Below are positions 9,015 through 18,170 of a stretch of 64,000 nucleotides of DNA, in pieces. The position numbers and the translations under genes were made by a program. The first letter of the stretch is position 1; every line of letters starts with the position of its first letter. The notes under the pieces were generated by a model. It worked only from the letters and a program-made list of their open reading frames with translations, was not told the DNA's origin and searched no databases. Origin of the DNA: Vulcanimicrobiota bacterium (GTDB lineage Bacteria; Vulcanimicrobiota; Xenobia; Xenobiales; JADMJV01); the NCBI GenBank assembly GCA_023447635.1, contig JAEXNA010000062.1, positions 1 to 64,000 of the forward strand. The letters run 5' to 3'.

Positions 9015-9845
9015 TCAGGGGGTGGGAGGGCGGTTGGGAGGGAGCAGGACGACTTCGAGTTGGGTGGTGGCGGGCGCTTCCGTCAGATCGCGGTTCGAGA
9101 TCCCGCCCTCGCGCTGAGCCCGTTCGATGGCGGTGCAACGAACGTCGATGCTGACCCCGCGAAGCTGCTCCATCAGGTCGACCCGGAAGGTCAGAAGGTG
9201 CGCTGCTACGGGTTTGACAGTCGAGTTGGCGGCCGCCATGCCGGCGCAAATGTAGCCCGTTGGACGGTCGAGATGGGGCGCGAGTTCGGAGAAGGTCATC
9301 AGCTTCTCGGTGCTGCTGGCGGGGTCGCTGGTCGGGCTGGTGGGGGCTCCTGAGTCGATCTCTTTGCGGACCAGAATCTTGAAAGGGCAGGCCGATTCGT
9401 AGCCGGCGACCGCCAGTCCGCCCGAGCTGTAGCCAAGTGTGTCGAGACCGAGCGGCGAGACGGCGTAGTAGACCACGTTCCGCTGCCAGAACGGGGTCCC
9501 GTCCGGCTTGCGAACGAACTGCCCGCTGATCGGATCGACGGCGGACAAAAACCACAGCACGTCGCCGTCGGACCCGGCCAGATGGGTTAGCTCGGAGGGC
9601 TGCTTCTCGACCGCGATGGTGGCGCGATCCGGCTGCAGTTCGAAGGCGGCACCGCGCAGATCCCGTTCGAGGTGGTTCTGGGCGCGATAGAGCTGCTGCT
9701 CGGACTGCTGGTTAGCGTTGACTCGCCACCAGGTGTCGATGGTTCGGACCAGGAGGAGCTGAGTGACCCCGAAGATGATTCCCGTCATGCCCATGACCAC
9801 GATCAGTTCGATGAGCGAGAGCCCTCGTGGTCTACGAACGGACAT
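9015..9845 (-). CDS. Prepilin-like protein (PilW/PulJ type), module 1
   Basis: 276 aa. The N terminus RRPRGLSLIELIVVMGMTG is a type III signal sequence. Prepilin peptidase would cut after the Gly, and the conserved Glu at position +5 is present. The long periplasmic domain includes GTPFWQRNVVYYAVSPLG, which resembles the matching region of the prepilin at 28045, so the two are likely paralogues. The start ATG at 9845 lies inside the 3' end of the upstream prepilin gene (14-base overlap), giving translational coupling. The likely role is a minor pilin or pseudopilin in a type IV pilus or type II secretion-like machine; no ATPase or prepilin peptidase gene is in the window. Confidence 0.88.
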   Translation of the reverse strand: MSVRRPRGLSLIELIVVMGMTGIIFGVTQLLLVRTIDTWWRVNANQQSEQQLYRAQNHLERDLRGAAFELQPDRATIAVEKQPSELTHLAGSDGDVLWFLSAVDPISGQFVRKPDGTPFWQRNVVYYAVSPLGLDTLGYSSGGLAVAGYESACPFKILVRKEIDSGAPTSPTSDPASSTEKLMTFSELAPHLDRPTGYICAGMAAANSTVKPVAAHLLTFRVDLMEQLRGVSIDVRCTAIERAQREGGISNRDLTEAPATTQLEVVLLPPNRPPTP

Positions 9846-10326
9846 TGGATTCTCTGAGGACTCGGGTGCGCTGGAGGCTGAACTGTCCGTAGCCCGGCTT
9901 GCCCTTTTCGCCTTGCCACCAGGTGACCTGGAGCTGAACCTGGCGCAGGCGGTTGCCCGGGCTCCCGATGTTGCCACCCGTGGGTCCCTGAGGAGTCTTG
10001 AGCTGGTACTCGAGCTGGTAGTCGGTTCCGTTACTGGAGACCTGGGTTTGGGCTGCGGGCCCGCTATAGGGCCCGTCTCCCGTGGTCCAGAATTTTTCCC
10101 GAGCGGAGCTTTTGTCCATCGAGACCTGACGGCTGAGTAGCTCGAGTTGGCCTTCGGCGACAGCCGCGGCGATCTGCTGTTCGCTAGCTTTCGAGTCGGT
10201 GCTGACCGCAGTCGTGCCGAGCAGCAGGACCATCAGCACCAGCGCTCCGGCCATCCCTATTCCCACCATGACTTCGATCAGGGTGAAACCCCGGGGTGTT
10301 TCAGCGAGCCGTCTCTTGTCATTCAT
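9832..10326 (-). CDS. Prepilin-like protein (PilV/PulI type), module 1
   Basis: 164 aa with the prepilin peptidase site PRGFTLIEVMVGIGMAGAL. Cleavage follows Gly and Glu+5 is present, then a hydrophobic helix and a small domain with VQLQVTWWQGEKGKPG near the end. Its size matches the prepilin at 27548 in module 2. ATG at 10326 follows a GGAG about ten bases upstream, and a promoter candidate lies 60-90 bases upstream. It is the first gene of a two-gene minus-strand unit that diverges from the large PilX-like gene at 10449. The minor pilin role is inferred. Confidence 0.88.
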   Translation of the reverse strand: MNDKRRLAETPRGFTLIEVMVGIGMAGALVLMVLLLGTTAVSTDSKASEQQIAAAVAEGQLELLSRQVSMDKSSAREKFWTTGDGPYSGPAAQTQVSSNGTDYQLEYQLKTPQGPTGGNIGSPGNRLRQVQLQVTWWQGEKGKPGYGQFSLQRTRVLRESNVRS

Positions 10327-10386
10327 CTGCGAGAATCTCCGAGCGTGATACCTTGGGCTACTTCCGACCCATCCATTTGGATTCGT

Positions 10387-10414
10387 AGGATACCGTATTT
10401 TTTCTTTTCGACAA
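10387..10414 (-). promoter_or_regulatory. Candidate sigma70-type promoter for the two prepilins
   Basis: On the minus strand TTGTCG (10414-10409) and TATCCT (10392-10387) are separated by 16 bases in the AT-rich divergent region. The -10 element lies about 60 bases upstream of the prepilin ATG at 10326. This is read from the sequence only; no convincing partner promoter for the plus-strand gene was found. Confidence 0.4.
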
Positions 10415-10448
10415 CACTCTTGTAAACTTAACTTGCTATCTTGTAGAC

Positions 10449-12884
10449 GTGAAGTTCCACAAGCGAGGCATCGTCCTCATAGGTATCCTTGTCCTAACCC
10501 TGGTCGCCACGTTTTTCATCGGCGCCCTCCTTCAGATGAACCCCACTCGATTGCGCCGTACCGTTCAAGACGAACGGCACGACCGCGCCTCGGCCGCAGC
10601 CAGAGCGGGCATTGAGTACGTGCTCAATCGACTGGCCGACGACCCCGAGTGGCGGGGGCTCGGAAACGGCGAGACCGTGCGCGGAGACGAGTTGGTGGTA
10701 CGGGAAGACAACGGGAACGTGCTGGGCTGGATCCGCACCGAGAAGGGCGATTGGGCCGGGTTCCGCCTCCGTTTCAACTATCAGGACGGTCCGGGCGGGG
10801 CTGACGGTCTAGACCAGCCGATCTCCCCCATCCGTTCCTCGGCCATTTCCTACAACAACCTGGCAGGGGCGTCTTCCGTCGGGATCCCTCTGGGCACCGG
10901 TCCGAACCACGCGTTTGTCGACCAGCGTGGCTTCACCGTTCCCGAGTACAGCGTGGCTTTGATCAGCGAAGGCTTCGTCGGAGCCAACGTGGCGCCAGAC
11001 AACCCTTCTGCAGGGCAAGGCAGCGCCGAAGAGCCGCTGGTCAGCAGGACCGTTGCTGGTATCTACCAGATCTCTGGGTTCGCGCAAGGGCAGCCTGATG
11101 GCGCGGTCCTTCAGGTCGGAGCCAACTCACGTTTCATTCTGGGCGCTGGTCCCGGCCCTACGGGGCCGACCTCGGAGGATGACCTGCGCGGGCATCTGCG
11201 CCTCATGGCCTCGGACCAGACCGCCATCATGCGAACGAAGGGCAGTTCGACCATCGAGACCGGCGCGGGCAAGGCCTCGCCTTTCAACTTTTATCCCGAC
11301 ATGCACTCGGAAGTTCGGGTCGGGCAGAGCGGTACGTTTTCGCCGTTGACCAAAGCTGGACAAGACTTCACCAACGGCTCGGAAAGCCCTAACGACGCCC
11401 TGATGGAGGTCGAGTGGAACAAAGTCTCTCGGTCGAGTCAGGAGAGCCCCTTACAGCTTCCGGCCGGCGTCTACACCGTGTCCGGAGGAGATACTGATGG
11501 CACGGGCAGCGATCGGGTCAAGTATTACCCCATGTCGTTCGCGGAGTACCGTCAGGCGCTGGTCAGCGGGCAAACGCCGGCCTCTGCGCCGGTGCCCGAA
11601 GGGTTTATGGAGCGCGTCGCGCTCAACGGTAAAGACTGGGTCAGCCCCGAGGGGATGACGGAGAAGCGCGATCTGATCACCTTCGAACGCGATGTCGACG
11701 TCACGCCGGTAGGCGATCAGCGCGACCTGGCTATCGTTCCCGCTGCGGGCGCGAAGCAGAGAGCTCAGTCCAACGGGACCGCGACCGTACCCCAATCGGC
11801 CTTCGCCGACCTGAGCGTGGGAGAGCAGCAGGATACGGGAGAAGCGATTCTCAAGTACCTACAGAATCGTAACGGGGGAGAGCCCGTGGTCTTCACCCTG
11901 GGAGGCCAGACTTTCACCTACGACGGCAACAACGTTGGGGGAGGCAGCTACGCCCAGGTGGCTCAGGGTATCTTCAGCGGACAGGCTATGGATTTCGCGG
12001 GGGCGGCGCCTCCGAATCTGGCGGGGACTCGGGCGGGGCAAGCCCAGGGCCAGTATGGGGGCAATGCTCTCGGCGGCACGTTGGTCAACGCGGCTTTCGC
12101 CGGGCCACAGGTCGAAATCGCCGACAACAACGCCTTCATGGGCGCCGTTCAGAATGCTGTCGGAGGCGTCCCGACCTCGGTCGTTCAGACCAACGTCGAC
12201 CCTCTGGAGATTCCGGCATCGGCCCTCAGCGACAACACGGCTCCTCAAGACCTCGAGATCGCCTTCTCGCCTCCGGGGGGCTCGTCGGCCGCCATTCGAG
12301 GCCAGGGCAGCGTGCTGCTAGCGACCCACCTGTCCGGTAAGGGCGGGGCCGTGGTAGCGGCCGAGCGGATCGATATCGTTGGCCTGGGTATCGACATGAC
12401 GGCTAACAGGGGGGCGCGGGACGGCGTCAGTCTCTATGCCAAAGGGGATATCAATCTCTCGACCTACGACCACAAGCGGAACAAATACTGGGACGCCTCG
12501 GTCAAGGGCGTGATCTACACCAAGGGCAACCTCAACGTCCGCATGGGCGAGGTTTTCGAGGGGGGCACGGGACAGGAGCCGGAGTGGGGCACCTTCGATT
12601 TCCTGGGAGCGGCGATCGCCCAGGGTACCGCAACCGGCATCATCGTGGACGCCCCTCCCGTGGCAGACGACGGCGAGGACGTGAACGGAACGAGATCCGC
12701 TGGCGACAGTACACCCGACCCTCCGTCGCTCTATCTCCAGGCCCAGTCCGCCGCTTCGGTCGGGAATGTCGGAATGATCGCGCGCGGTATTCGACTTTTC
12801 TACGAACCGAAGTTCCTAGCCCCGTATGTCAACGAGACGATCCGTATCCCGATCTTCGCGACCGTCTCGGTGACCGAGAGCTAA
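10449..12884 (+). CDS. Large PilX-like type IV pilus-associated protein, module 1
   Basis: 811 aa, GTG start at 10449. The N terminus KFHKRGIVLIGILVLTLVAT is a charged stretch followed by one hydrophobic helix, then RTVQDERHDRASAAARAGIE, the pattern of PilX/GspK-type minor pilins (Ala-rich helix after the membrane segment). It lacks a canonical G-FTLIE processing site. The rest is a very long exported domain rich in Gly, Asp and Asn (for example GTDGTGSDRV-like turns), without recognised catalytic motifs. It diverges from two prepilin genes and resembles in layout the 541-aa protein at 25926. A strong terminator follows at 12926. A role as a pilus-tip or surface-exposed component is inferred; function is unknown. 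Confidence 0.75.
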   Translation: MKFHKRGIVLIGILVLTLVATFFIGALLQMNPTRLRRTVQDERHDRASAAARAGIEYVLNRLADDPEWRGLGNGETVRGDELVVREDNGNVLGWIRTEKGDWAGFRLRFNYQDGPGGADGLDQPISPIRSSAISYNNLAGASSVGIPLGTGPNHAFVDQRGFTVPEYSVALISEGFVGANVAPDNPSAGQGSAEEPLVSRTVAGIYQISGFAQGQPDGAVLQVGANSRFILGAGPGPTGPTSEDDLRGHLRLMASDQTAIMRTKGSSTIETGAGKASPFNFYPDMHSEVRVGQSGTFSPLTKAGQDFTNGSESPNDALMEVEWNKVSRSSQESPLQLPAGVYTVSGGDTDGTGSDRVKYYPMSFAEYRQALVSGQTPASAPVPEGFMERVALNGKDWVSPEGMTEKRDLITFERDVDVTPVGDQRDLAIVPAAGAKQRAQSNGTATVPQSAFADLSVGEQQDTGEAILKYLQNRNGGEPVVFTLGGQTFTYDGNNVGGGSYAQVAQGIFSGQAMDFAGAAPPNLAGTRAGQAQGQYGGNALGGTLVNAAFAGPQVEIADNNAFMGAVQNAVGGVPTSVVQTNVDPLEIPASALSDNTAPQDLEIAFSPPGGSSAAIRGQGSVLLATHLSGKGGAVVAAERIDIVGLGIDMTANRGARDGVSLYAKGDINLSTYDHKRNKYWDASVKGVIYTKGNLNVRMGEVFEGGTGQEPEWGTFDFLGAAIAQGTATGIIVDAPPVADDGEDVNGTRSAGDSTPDPPSLYLQAQSAASVGNVGMIARGIRLFYEPKFLAPYVNETIRIPIFATVSVTES

Positions 12885-12925
12885 CTTCGTTCGGCCGCCT
12901 CTCCTGCTAAGAAGAGTGTGCTAGG

Positions 12926-12966
12926 AAAGACATGGGTCCGACCAGAAGTCGGGCCTATGTCTTTTT
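12926..12966 (+). terminator. Rho-independent terminator after the PilX-like gene
   Basis: A 17-bp stem (15 Watson-Crick and 2 G-U pairs), aaagacatgggtccgac with gtcgggcctatgtcttt, closes a five-base loop at 12943-12947 and runs into five T residues. It sits 40 bases after the stop at 12884. The right arm contains ATG 12957, the likely trehalase start, so the hairpin could also affect translation of that gene. Confidence 0.75.
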
Positions 12967-14498
12967 CCGGGGCCCAACAAGAGAGAACCATCGACAGCTA
13001 TATCGAGGAAAGCTGGAGTTTTCTGCGCCGCTCGGCCGAGCATCTGGTCGAGGCTGCCGTCGACCCCAAACTGGGCGAGCGCGACCGCTACCCGGTGTTT
13101 CTCTCTCCTGATGAGGACCTCGAGACCGTTCGCCAGACGCTGTTAGACCGATTAGGACGGTCAGAGCTCGAGCGGATCGAGTTCCGTTCGCTGCCGCCCG
13201 ACATCAAGGAGAAGCCGCAGCTCGAAGGCGGCATCGACGCCCACGGCTTGCTCTATCTTCCCCACCCCTATGTCGTTCCGGGCGGTCGGTTCAACGAGAT
13301 GTACGGCTGGGACAGTCACTTTATCAACCTGGGCCTGCTGGCGTCGGGGCGGATCGACGAGGCCAGAGAGATGGTGGACAACCACGTCTACCAGGTCGAG
13401 CACTATGGACGAGTGCTCAACGCCAACCGCACTTACTACCTGACCCGGTCCCAGCCCCCGTTTCTGGCCACCATGGTGGCGGACGTGTACCGCCATACCG
13501 GCGACCGCGTGTGGCTAGAGGGGACCCTCCCTGCCTTAGAAGAGACTTACCGCTTCTGGACGACCGAACCTCACCTGACCCCGGAAACCGGGCTGAGTCG
13601 CTACCTCGATCTGGGGCAGGGTCCCGCCGACGAGGTGGTGGCATCAGAAAAAGACGAGGCTGGGCACACTCACTACGATCGTATCGCCGACGAATTCAGG
13701 GCGCTGCTGGGTTTGGAGCCTGAAGAGCGGGAACACTTGCTGGGTTATCCCTTAGAGCTATACTACGACGCTTCCAGCGACCGGTTGACCGACCTGTTCT
13801 ATCAGGGCGATCGCAGCATGAGGGAGTCGGGCTACGACCCTTCTGACCGTTTCGGCCGCTTCAACATCGATGTCACCTTCTCGAACCCGGTGGACCTCAA
13901 CAGCCTTCTCTACGGCTTCGAACTCGAGATGGCGACCCTGATGCGTCTGGCTGACCGAGCCGACCAGGCGCCGGTATGGCAGGCCCGCGCCGAGTCCAGG
14001 CAGACGGCCATGCACCGCTACCTGTGGGACGAGCCGGCAGGGCAGTTCTTCGACTACAACCTGCGCTCCGGGTCTCGCCGACCTTACCCCTTCGCGACAA
14101 CGTTTTTCCCCCTGTGGACGGGGTGGGCCAGCGAGCAGCAGGCCGCCGCCGTGCACGCGAGGATAGCCACCTTCCTGCAGCCGGGCGGGCTGGTGACCTC
14201 GCTCCAGGCCACCGGAAACCAGTGGGACTTCCCCTTCGGTTGGGCTCCGCTTCAGCTGGCGGCTGTCGAGGGGTTGGCCCGCTACGGCTATCACGACTCG
14301 GCCCGCCGCATCGCCGAAGCGTTCTGCGGCATGGTCGAGGACGAGTATGCCCGCTGTGGGACCATTGTAGAAAAGTACGACGTGGTGCGTCGGTCAGCGG
14401 ATGTTTCCGAGGACATCGCGTTTGGCTATTCCAGCAACGAGATCGGCTTTGGCTGGACCAACGGGGTCTATCTCCTGCTCAAGGAGCGGCTCACTTAG
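12957..14498 (+). CDS. Trehalase (GH37 family)
   Basis: 513-aa alpha,alpha-trehalase, which splits trehalose to glucose. Both family signatures are present: PGGRFNEMYGWDSHF (residues 108-122) and QWDFPFGWAPLQ (about 422-433). The region RESGYDPSDRFG corresponds to the catalytic acid site and VEKYDV to the base site. There is no signal peptide, so it is probably cytoplasmic, as in TreF. The frame is open back to a GTG at 12918, but that stretch is the terminator hairpin. ATG at 12957 is the first start that leaves most of the hairpin untranslated; its ribosome site is not obvious. It is convergent with the exported protein at 14506. No trehalose synthesis gene is nearby. Confidence 0.9.
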   Translation: MSFSGAQQERTIDSYIEESWSFLRRSAEHLVEAAVDPKLGERDRYPVFLSPDEDLETVRQTLLDRLGRSELERIEFRSLPPDIKEKPQLEGGIDAHGLLYLPHPYVVPGGRFNEMYGWDSHFINLGLLASGRIDEAREMVDNHVYQVEHYGRVLNANRTYYLTRSQPPFLATMVADVYRHTGDRVWLEGTLPALEETYRFWTTEPHLTPETGLSRYLDLGQGPADEVVASEKDEAGHTHYDRIADEFRALLGLEPEEREHLLGYPLELYYDASSDRLTDLFYQGDRSMRESGYDPSDRFGRFNIDVTFSNPVDLNSLLYGFELEMATLMRLADRADQAPVWQARAESRQTAMHRYLWDEPAGQFFDYNLRSGSRRPYPFATTFFPLWTGWASEQQAAAVHARIATFLQPGGLVTSLQATGNQWDFPFGWAPLQLAAVEGLARYGYHDSARRIAEAFCGMVEDEYARCGTIVEKYDVVRRSADVSEDIAFGYSSNEIGFGWTNGVYLLLKERLT

Positions 14499-14505
14499 CC
14501 TCGGC

Positions 14506-15429
14506 TTACTGCTGTTCGTCTGTGCCTTTGACCCGGAGGATGTCTTCGGAGTCCGGAGCGGTACGAGCGTCCAAGGGGCGATCTTTGTTCGAAGCCCGAA
14601 CCTCCCGCCTAGCGTTCATAGGGTCCTCTTTGCGGTCCACCGGATTGGTGCGGTAAACGGGCGACTCCCAGGACGACGGTTCGGCCTGCAGCGGGTTGCC
14701 TTCCAGCGATTCGGCTTCGAAGGCCGGGGTCTCATCAGGCGTGTCGGTGGCCGCGGGTTTGGATTGGGATTCTACCAGCAGGAAGCGGTCGGCCGGCAGC
14801 GCCTTCAGGAACGGCTCTTCGGGGAGCGGCACTTCCAGGGTCAGGGGGCCGCGACGAAAGGCCAGTCCGCGCACGAAATAGGTATGCTCGGCAATCCCCG
14901 GCCCTTCGAACACCTCGAGTTTGCCGCCTTTGAGGAGCACATCGCTGGTGCCCGCCTGGCTTTCCAGCGACAGTCGGCCGCCCCGTGTGTCTCGAGTGAT
15001 GTTCAGGTAGTCCGAGGTCCCAACCACGTTCGAGACCTTCCCGCCGTAGGTTCGGAAAAAGATGTCCTGGCCTGCCAGTTTCCAGCTGACTTCCCGGGCC
15101 GTGCGGATAATCTTATAGCGCTTGCCCTCAAAGTCGGTGGTCAACTCGAAGGCGGCGGCGGTGGCCTGGGGGTTCAGTTGGGCTCTCAAGGTGCCGTTCG
15201 GATAGATCGCGGTGAAGCCGTCCGGCTTCCAGCGGACACGGGCTCTTTCCCCGTCGAGTTCGACCGTCATCAGGACCTCCCACCCGGTGTCTACCCGTTC
15301 CACGATCTTGGCTTTGGGATGAACCTTGAGGCGGTATTGGGGCGTGGAAAGCCCCTGGGCCAGGGCTGGCGTTATTGCGGCGAAAAGACAGGTCGCAAGA
15401 GCCACCCATGTCGAGAATCTGGTCAACAT
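14506..15429 (-). CDS. Exported protein of unknown function
   Basis: 307 aa with a clear signal peptide (LTRFSTWVALATCLFAAITP, cleaved near ALAQG). The mature part looks beta-rich up to about residue 215 (for example DYLNITRDTRGGRLSLES), a pattern that recalls OstA/LptA-like repeats without enough similarity to claim them. A low-complexity, charged tail follows, rich in Glu, Pro and Asp. ATG at 15429 has AAGGGG eight bases upstream. The gene is convergent with trehalase, and its start overlaps the start of the divergent histidine kinase gene head to head. Confidence 0.75.
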   Translation of the reverse strand: MLTRFSTWVALATCLFAAITPALAQGLSTPQYRLKVHPKAKIVERVDTGWEVLMTVELDGERARVRWKPDGFTAIYPNGTLRAQLNPQATAAAFELTTDFEGKRYKIIRTAREVSWKLAGQDIFFRTYGGKVSNVVGTSDYLNITRDTRGGRLSLESQAGTSDVLLKGGKLEVFEGPGIAEHTYFVRGLAFRRGPLTLEVPLPEEPFLKALPADRFLLVESQSKPAATDTPDETPAFEAESLEGNPLQAEPSSWESPVYRTNPVDRKEDPMNARREVRASNKDRPLDARTAPDSEDILRVKGTDEQQ

Positions 15430-18164
15430 CGAAGTTTCCCCCCTTGGAGGTTTTCTGCCTCGAGGGGCGGGAACAAACGCTGGTGCGTTCCTATACCCTG
15501 AGGTCGACGGCGATCATGACACTGATCGACCTGTTTTTCAACAGTGTGGTGATCTACGCCTTAGGGAACTTGCTGCGGCTGGTTCCCCAATATTCGGGCG
15601 AGTATTTCCGAGCAGCGGTCGTCTTCTACCTGGTGAAGACCGCCATCTGGCTGGGCTTGCGTATCCCGCTGATGCTGCCGATCGACCGCTGGGAACGTCG
15701 TGGCTCGCCTCCGGACGACAACGAACCTTCGCTGATCCGGGCCATTTCTTACTTTCCTTTCGACTTTACCCTGTTTTACGGAGCGCTGTTGGGCGGCTTC
15801 TACGCCGCCTTTATGGCCTGGCTGGTTTACGGTCCAGGACCGATCAAGCTGGGCCAGGAGCAGATGCTGCCCGGACTGATGCTGGCGGGGAGTATTTGCG
15901 CTGGAGCGATCGCTATCGGGGTCCCGGTCAACCTGATCCTGACCGCGCGCCTATCGCGTCGGCTGGCCGAGAGAAAGGTACGAAGCTTCGACCTGATCCC
16001 AGGAAAGTCGCTTTCGCTTCGAGCCAAGATGGCGACCATCGCTCTGGCCCTGGGTTGCGCCCCCTCGCTGCTGCTCTTTTCGGTCCAGTCGTTCGTCCAG
16101 GACCACGGTTTGTACCAGGAAGCCACCCGAGGGGCGGACGCGGTGATGCGAGGGCTAGAAGGCGAGCCGCCAGAGTCGTTCCACCGCTGGGCTATCTCGG
16201 ACGATACCCATCCCTTCTGGGTCGAAAAAGGACGATTTATCTTTTCTGGCTCTCGGGCGCTGCAGCCCGAGGTCCTCTCCATGCTCGAGGCGTTAGCCCT
16301 GGAGTCGAACTCGATCGTGAGCTACGTGGACCGTCAGCATCGCTATGTGATGCGGCTGCAGGCCCGCCCGGGCGGCGCCCACGGAGTGGTGGTCAAAGTT
16401 CCTGATGCCGAAAACGATTGGCTGGCCCTGTCGCTGGTTATCCTGCTGGCCTGTTTCTGGCCGCTGCTGACCGCCTCGCTCCTGGTTAGGACCATCGTCG
16501 AGCCGATCTCGACCATCGCCTCGACTTTTCATCGTATTATCGGGCGCGGTCGTACCGAAGAAGGCGACCTGGTGCCGATCTTCTATAAAGACGAGGTCGG
16601 CCGTCTGGCTTTCAACGCCAACCGCACCATCGACACCCTGACCGAGGCGCGCGGCATGCTAGAGGTCACGGCTTCGAACCTGGCCCAGAAGAATCACGAG
16701 CTAGAGCAGGCCTATCGCACCAAGGGCGAGTTCCTGGCCAACATGTCTCACGAATTGCGCACCCCGCTCAACGCCATCATCGGCTTTTCTCGTCTGATGA
16801 AGCGCAAACTGGCCGATACCTTGCCCGACCGTCAAGCGCGCAACCTGCAGATGATCGAACAGTCCGGCGAGCAGTTGCTAGCCCTGGTCAACGACCTGCT
16901 CGACTTCGAGAAGATCGAGGCCGGCAAACTCGACGTGCGTCGTGAAGCCGTCGAACTGGCGCCCCTGCTCGAGTCGCTGAACAGCACGCTGACCCCGGTG
17001 GCCCTGGACAAAGGGCTGAGCCTGGTTTTCGAAACCGAGGGGCTTCCCGAGGCGCTGCAAAGCGATCGGGACCGACTTCGTCAAGTTCTGACCAATCTGC
17101 TGACCAACGCGATCAAGTATAGCGACCACGGCACCGTCACTCTGCGCAGCCTGGTGAGCGAAGACTGGTTAGAGTTCCAGATTGTCGATCAGGGGATCGG
17201 CATGCCGCCGGAGCAGTTGGAGAAGATCTTCGACCCGTTCCATCAGGTCGACGCCAGCCAGACCCGAGAAAGGGGAGGGGTCGGCCTGGGACTGGCGATC
17301 GTGGCCCGTCTGGTTCGCCTGCTGCGGGGCAAGATCGAGGTCGCTTCGACGCCGGGCGAAGGCTCTATCTTCACGGTTCGCTTCCCGTTGGGCGACGGCA
17401 CCGGGCATCTGGTGCCCAGCGGTAACGGCGTCGAGATCCTGGTGGTCGATGACAATCTCGAGTATCTCGAGGCTATCTACGCCGAACTGACTGCCGCGGG
17501 CTTCCGGGTCCTTTCGGCCTCTTCCGGCCAGCAGGCTCTAGAGCTGCTGCAAGACCACCGTCCCGGGGCGGTTCTGCTCGATATCGTCATGCCTGAGATG
17601 GATGGCTGGGAAGTCCTTCGGCGGATCCGAGCTCGCGAAGAGATCGCGGACATCCCGGTCGTGGTGACCAGCGTCATTAACGACCGTCCGGTTGGCCTCG
17701 ACGTCTCTTTCGCGGGTTGGCTTTCCAAGCCGTTCGAATTTGACGAACTCAAGCGACTCTTGCTGGCTGGCCAGCTGGGCGCTTCCTCGGGCGACGGAGT
17801 GGTGATCGTCGAGGACGACGCTCAAACGGCTCAGCTGTTAGAGCAGCTCTTTGAAGAGTCTGGAGTGCGTTCGACGCTGTTTCGCGGAGAGGCCGAAGCG
17901 CGCGAGCACCTGGCGTTGACGCTTCCCGACGTCCTGGTGCTGGACCTGAATTTGGAGGAGGGCAGCGGCTGGTCGCTGCTGGCCTATCTGCGAGGACTGC
18001 CCCAAAGCGAACGGACCAGGGTGTTCGTCTATACCGCCACCGACCTGACCGCCGAAGAGCGAGAGCGCTTGAACGCCAACTTCGCCACGGTGGTGGCCAA
18101 ACACGGAGGCGACAGCCTCAGTCAGCTGGTGGGCTCCATCGTCAGCGGCGCTCGTCGTGAATAG
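15408..18164 (+). CDS. Membrane-bound hybrid histidine kinase with two receiver domains
   Basis: 918 aa. About five hydrophobic segments in residues 30-230 are followed by an extracytoplasmic loop, a sixth segment (LALSLVILLACFWPLLTASL) and a HAMP-like linker. The HisKA domain has FLANMSHELRTPLNAIIGFS (His near residue 448). The ATPase domain has LLTNAIKYS, QGIGMPPEQLEKIFDPF and GVGLGLAI. Receiver 1 (ILVVDDN, LLDIVMPEMDGW, SKPFEFDEL) and receiver 2 (VVIVEDDA, LVLDLNLEEGSGW) close the protein. Chosen ATG 15408 overlaps the divergent gene by 22 bases; TTG 15375 or GTG 15482 are alternatives. The convergent single-domain receiver at 18171 is a likely partner. The sensed signal is unknown. Confidence 0.9.
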   Translation: MSRIWSTSKFPPLEVFCLEGREQTLVRSYTLRSTAIMTLIDLFFNSVVIYALGNLLRLVPQYSGEYFRAAVVFYLVKTAIWLGLRIPLMLPIDRWERRGSPPDDNEPSLIRAISYFPFDFTLFYGALLGGFYAAFMAWLVYGPGPIKLGQEQMLPGLMLAGSICAGAIAIGVPVNLILTARLSRRLAERKVRSFDLIPGKSLSLRAKMATIALALGCAPSLLLFSVQSFVQDHGLYQEATRGADAVMRGLEGEPPESFHRWAISDDTHPFWVEKGRFIFSGSRALQPEVLSMLEALALESNSIVSYVDRQHRYVMRLQARPGGAHGVVVKVPDAENDWLALSLVILLACFWPLLTASLLVRTIVEPISTIASTFHRIIGRGRTEEGDLVPIFYKDEVGRLAFNANRTIDTLTEARGMLEVTASNLAQKNHELEQAYRTKGEFLANMSHELRTPLNAIIGFSRLMKRKLADTLPDRQARNLQMIEQSGEQLLALVNDLLDFEKIEAGKLDVRREAVELAPLLESLNSTLTPVALDKGLSLVFETEGLPEALQSDRDRLRQVLTNLLTNAIKYSDHGTVTLRSLVSEDWLEFQIVDQGIGMPPEQLEKIFDPFHQVDASQTRERGGVGLGLAIVARLVRLLRGKIEVASTPGEGSIFTVRFPLGDGTGHLVPSGNGVEILVVDDNLEYLEAIYAELTAAGFRVLSASSGQQALELLQDHRPGAVLLDIVMPEMDGWEVLRRIRAREEIADIPVVVTSVINDRPVGLDVSFAGWLSKPFEFDELKRLLLAGQLGASSGDGVVIVEDDAQTAQLLEQLFEESGVRSTLFRGEAEAREHLALTLPDVLVLDLNLEEGSGWSLLAYLRGLPQSERTRVFVYTATDLTAEERERLNANFATVVAKHGGDSLSQLVGSIVSGARRE

Positions 18165-18170
18165 GGCCTT

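Noticed and set aside
7432..9555. 707-codon frame as a single serine hydrolase
   Set aside because: The first 196 codons are antisense-like overlap of the prepilin gene; a signal peptide starts at 8967.
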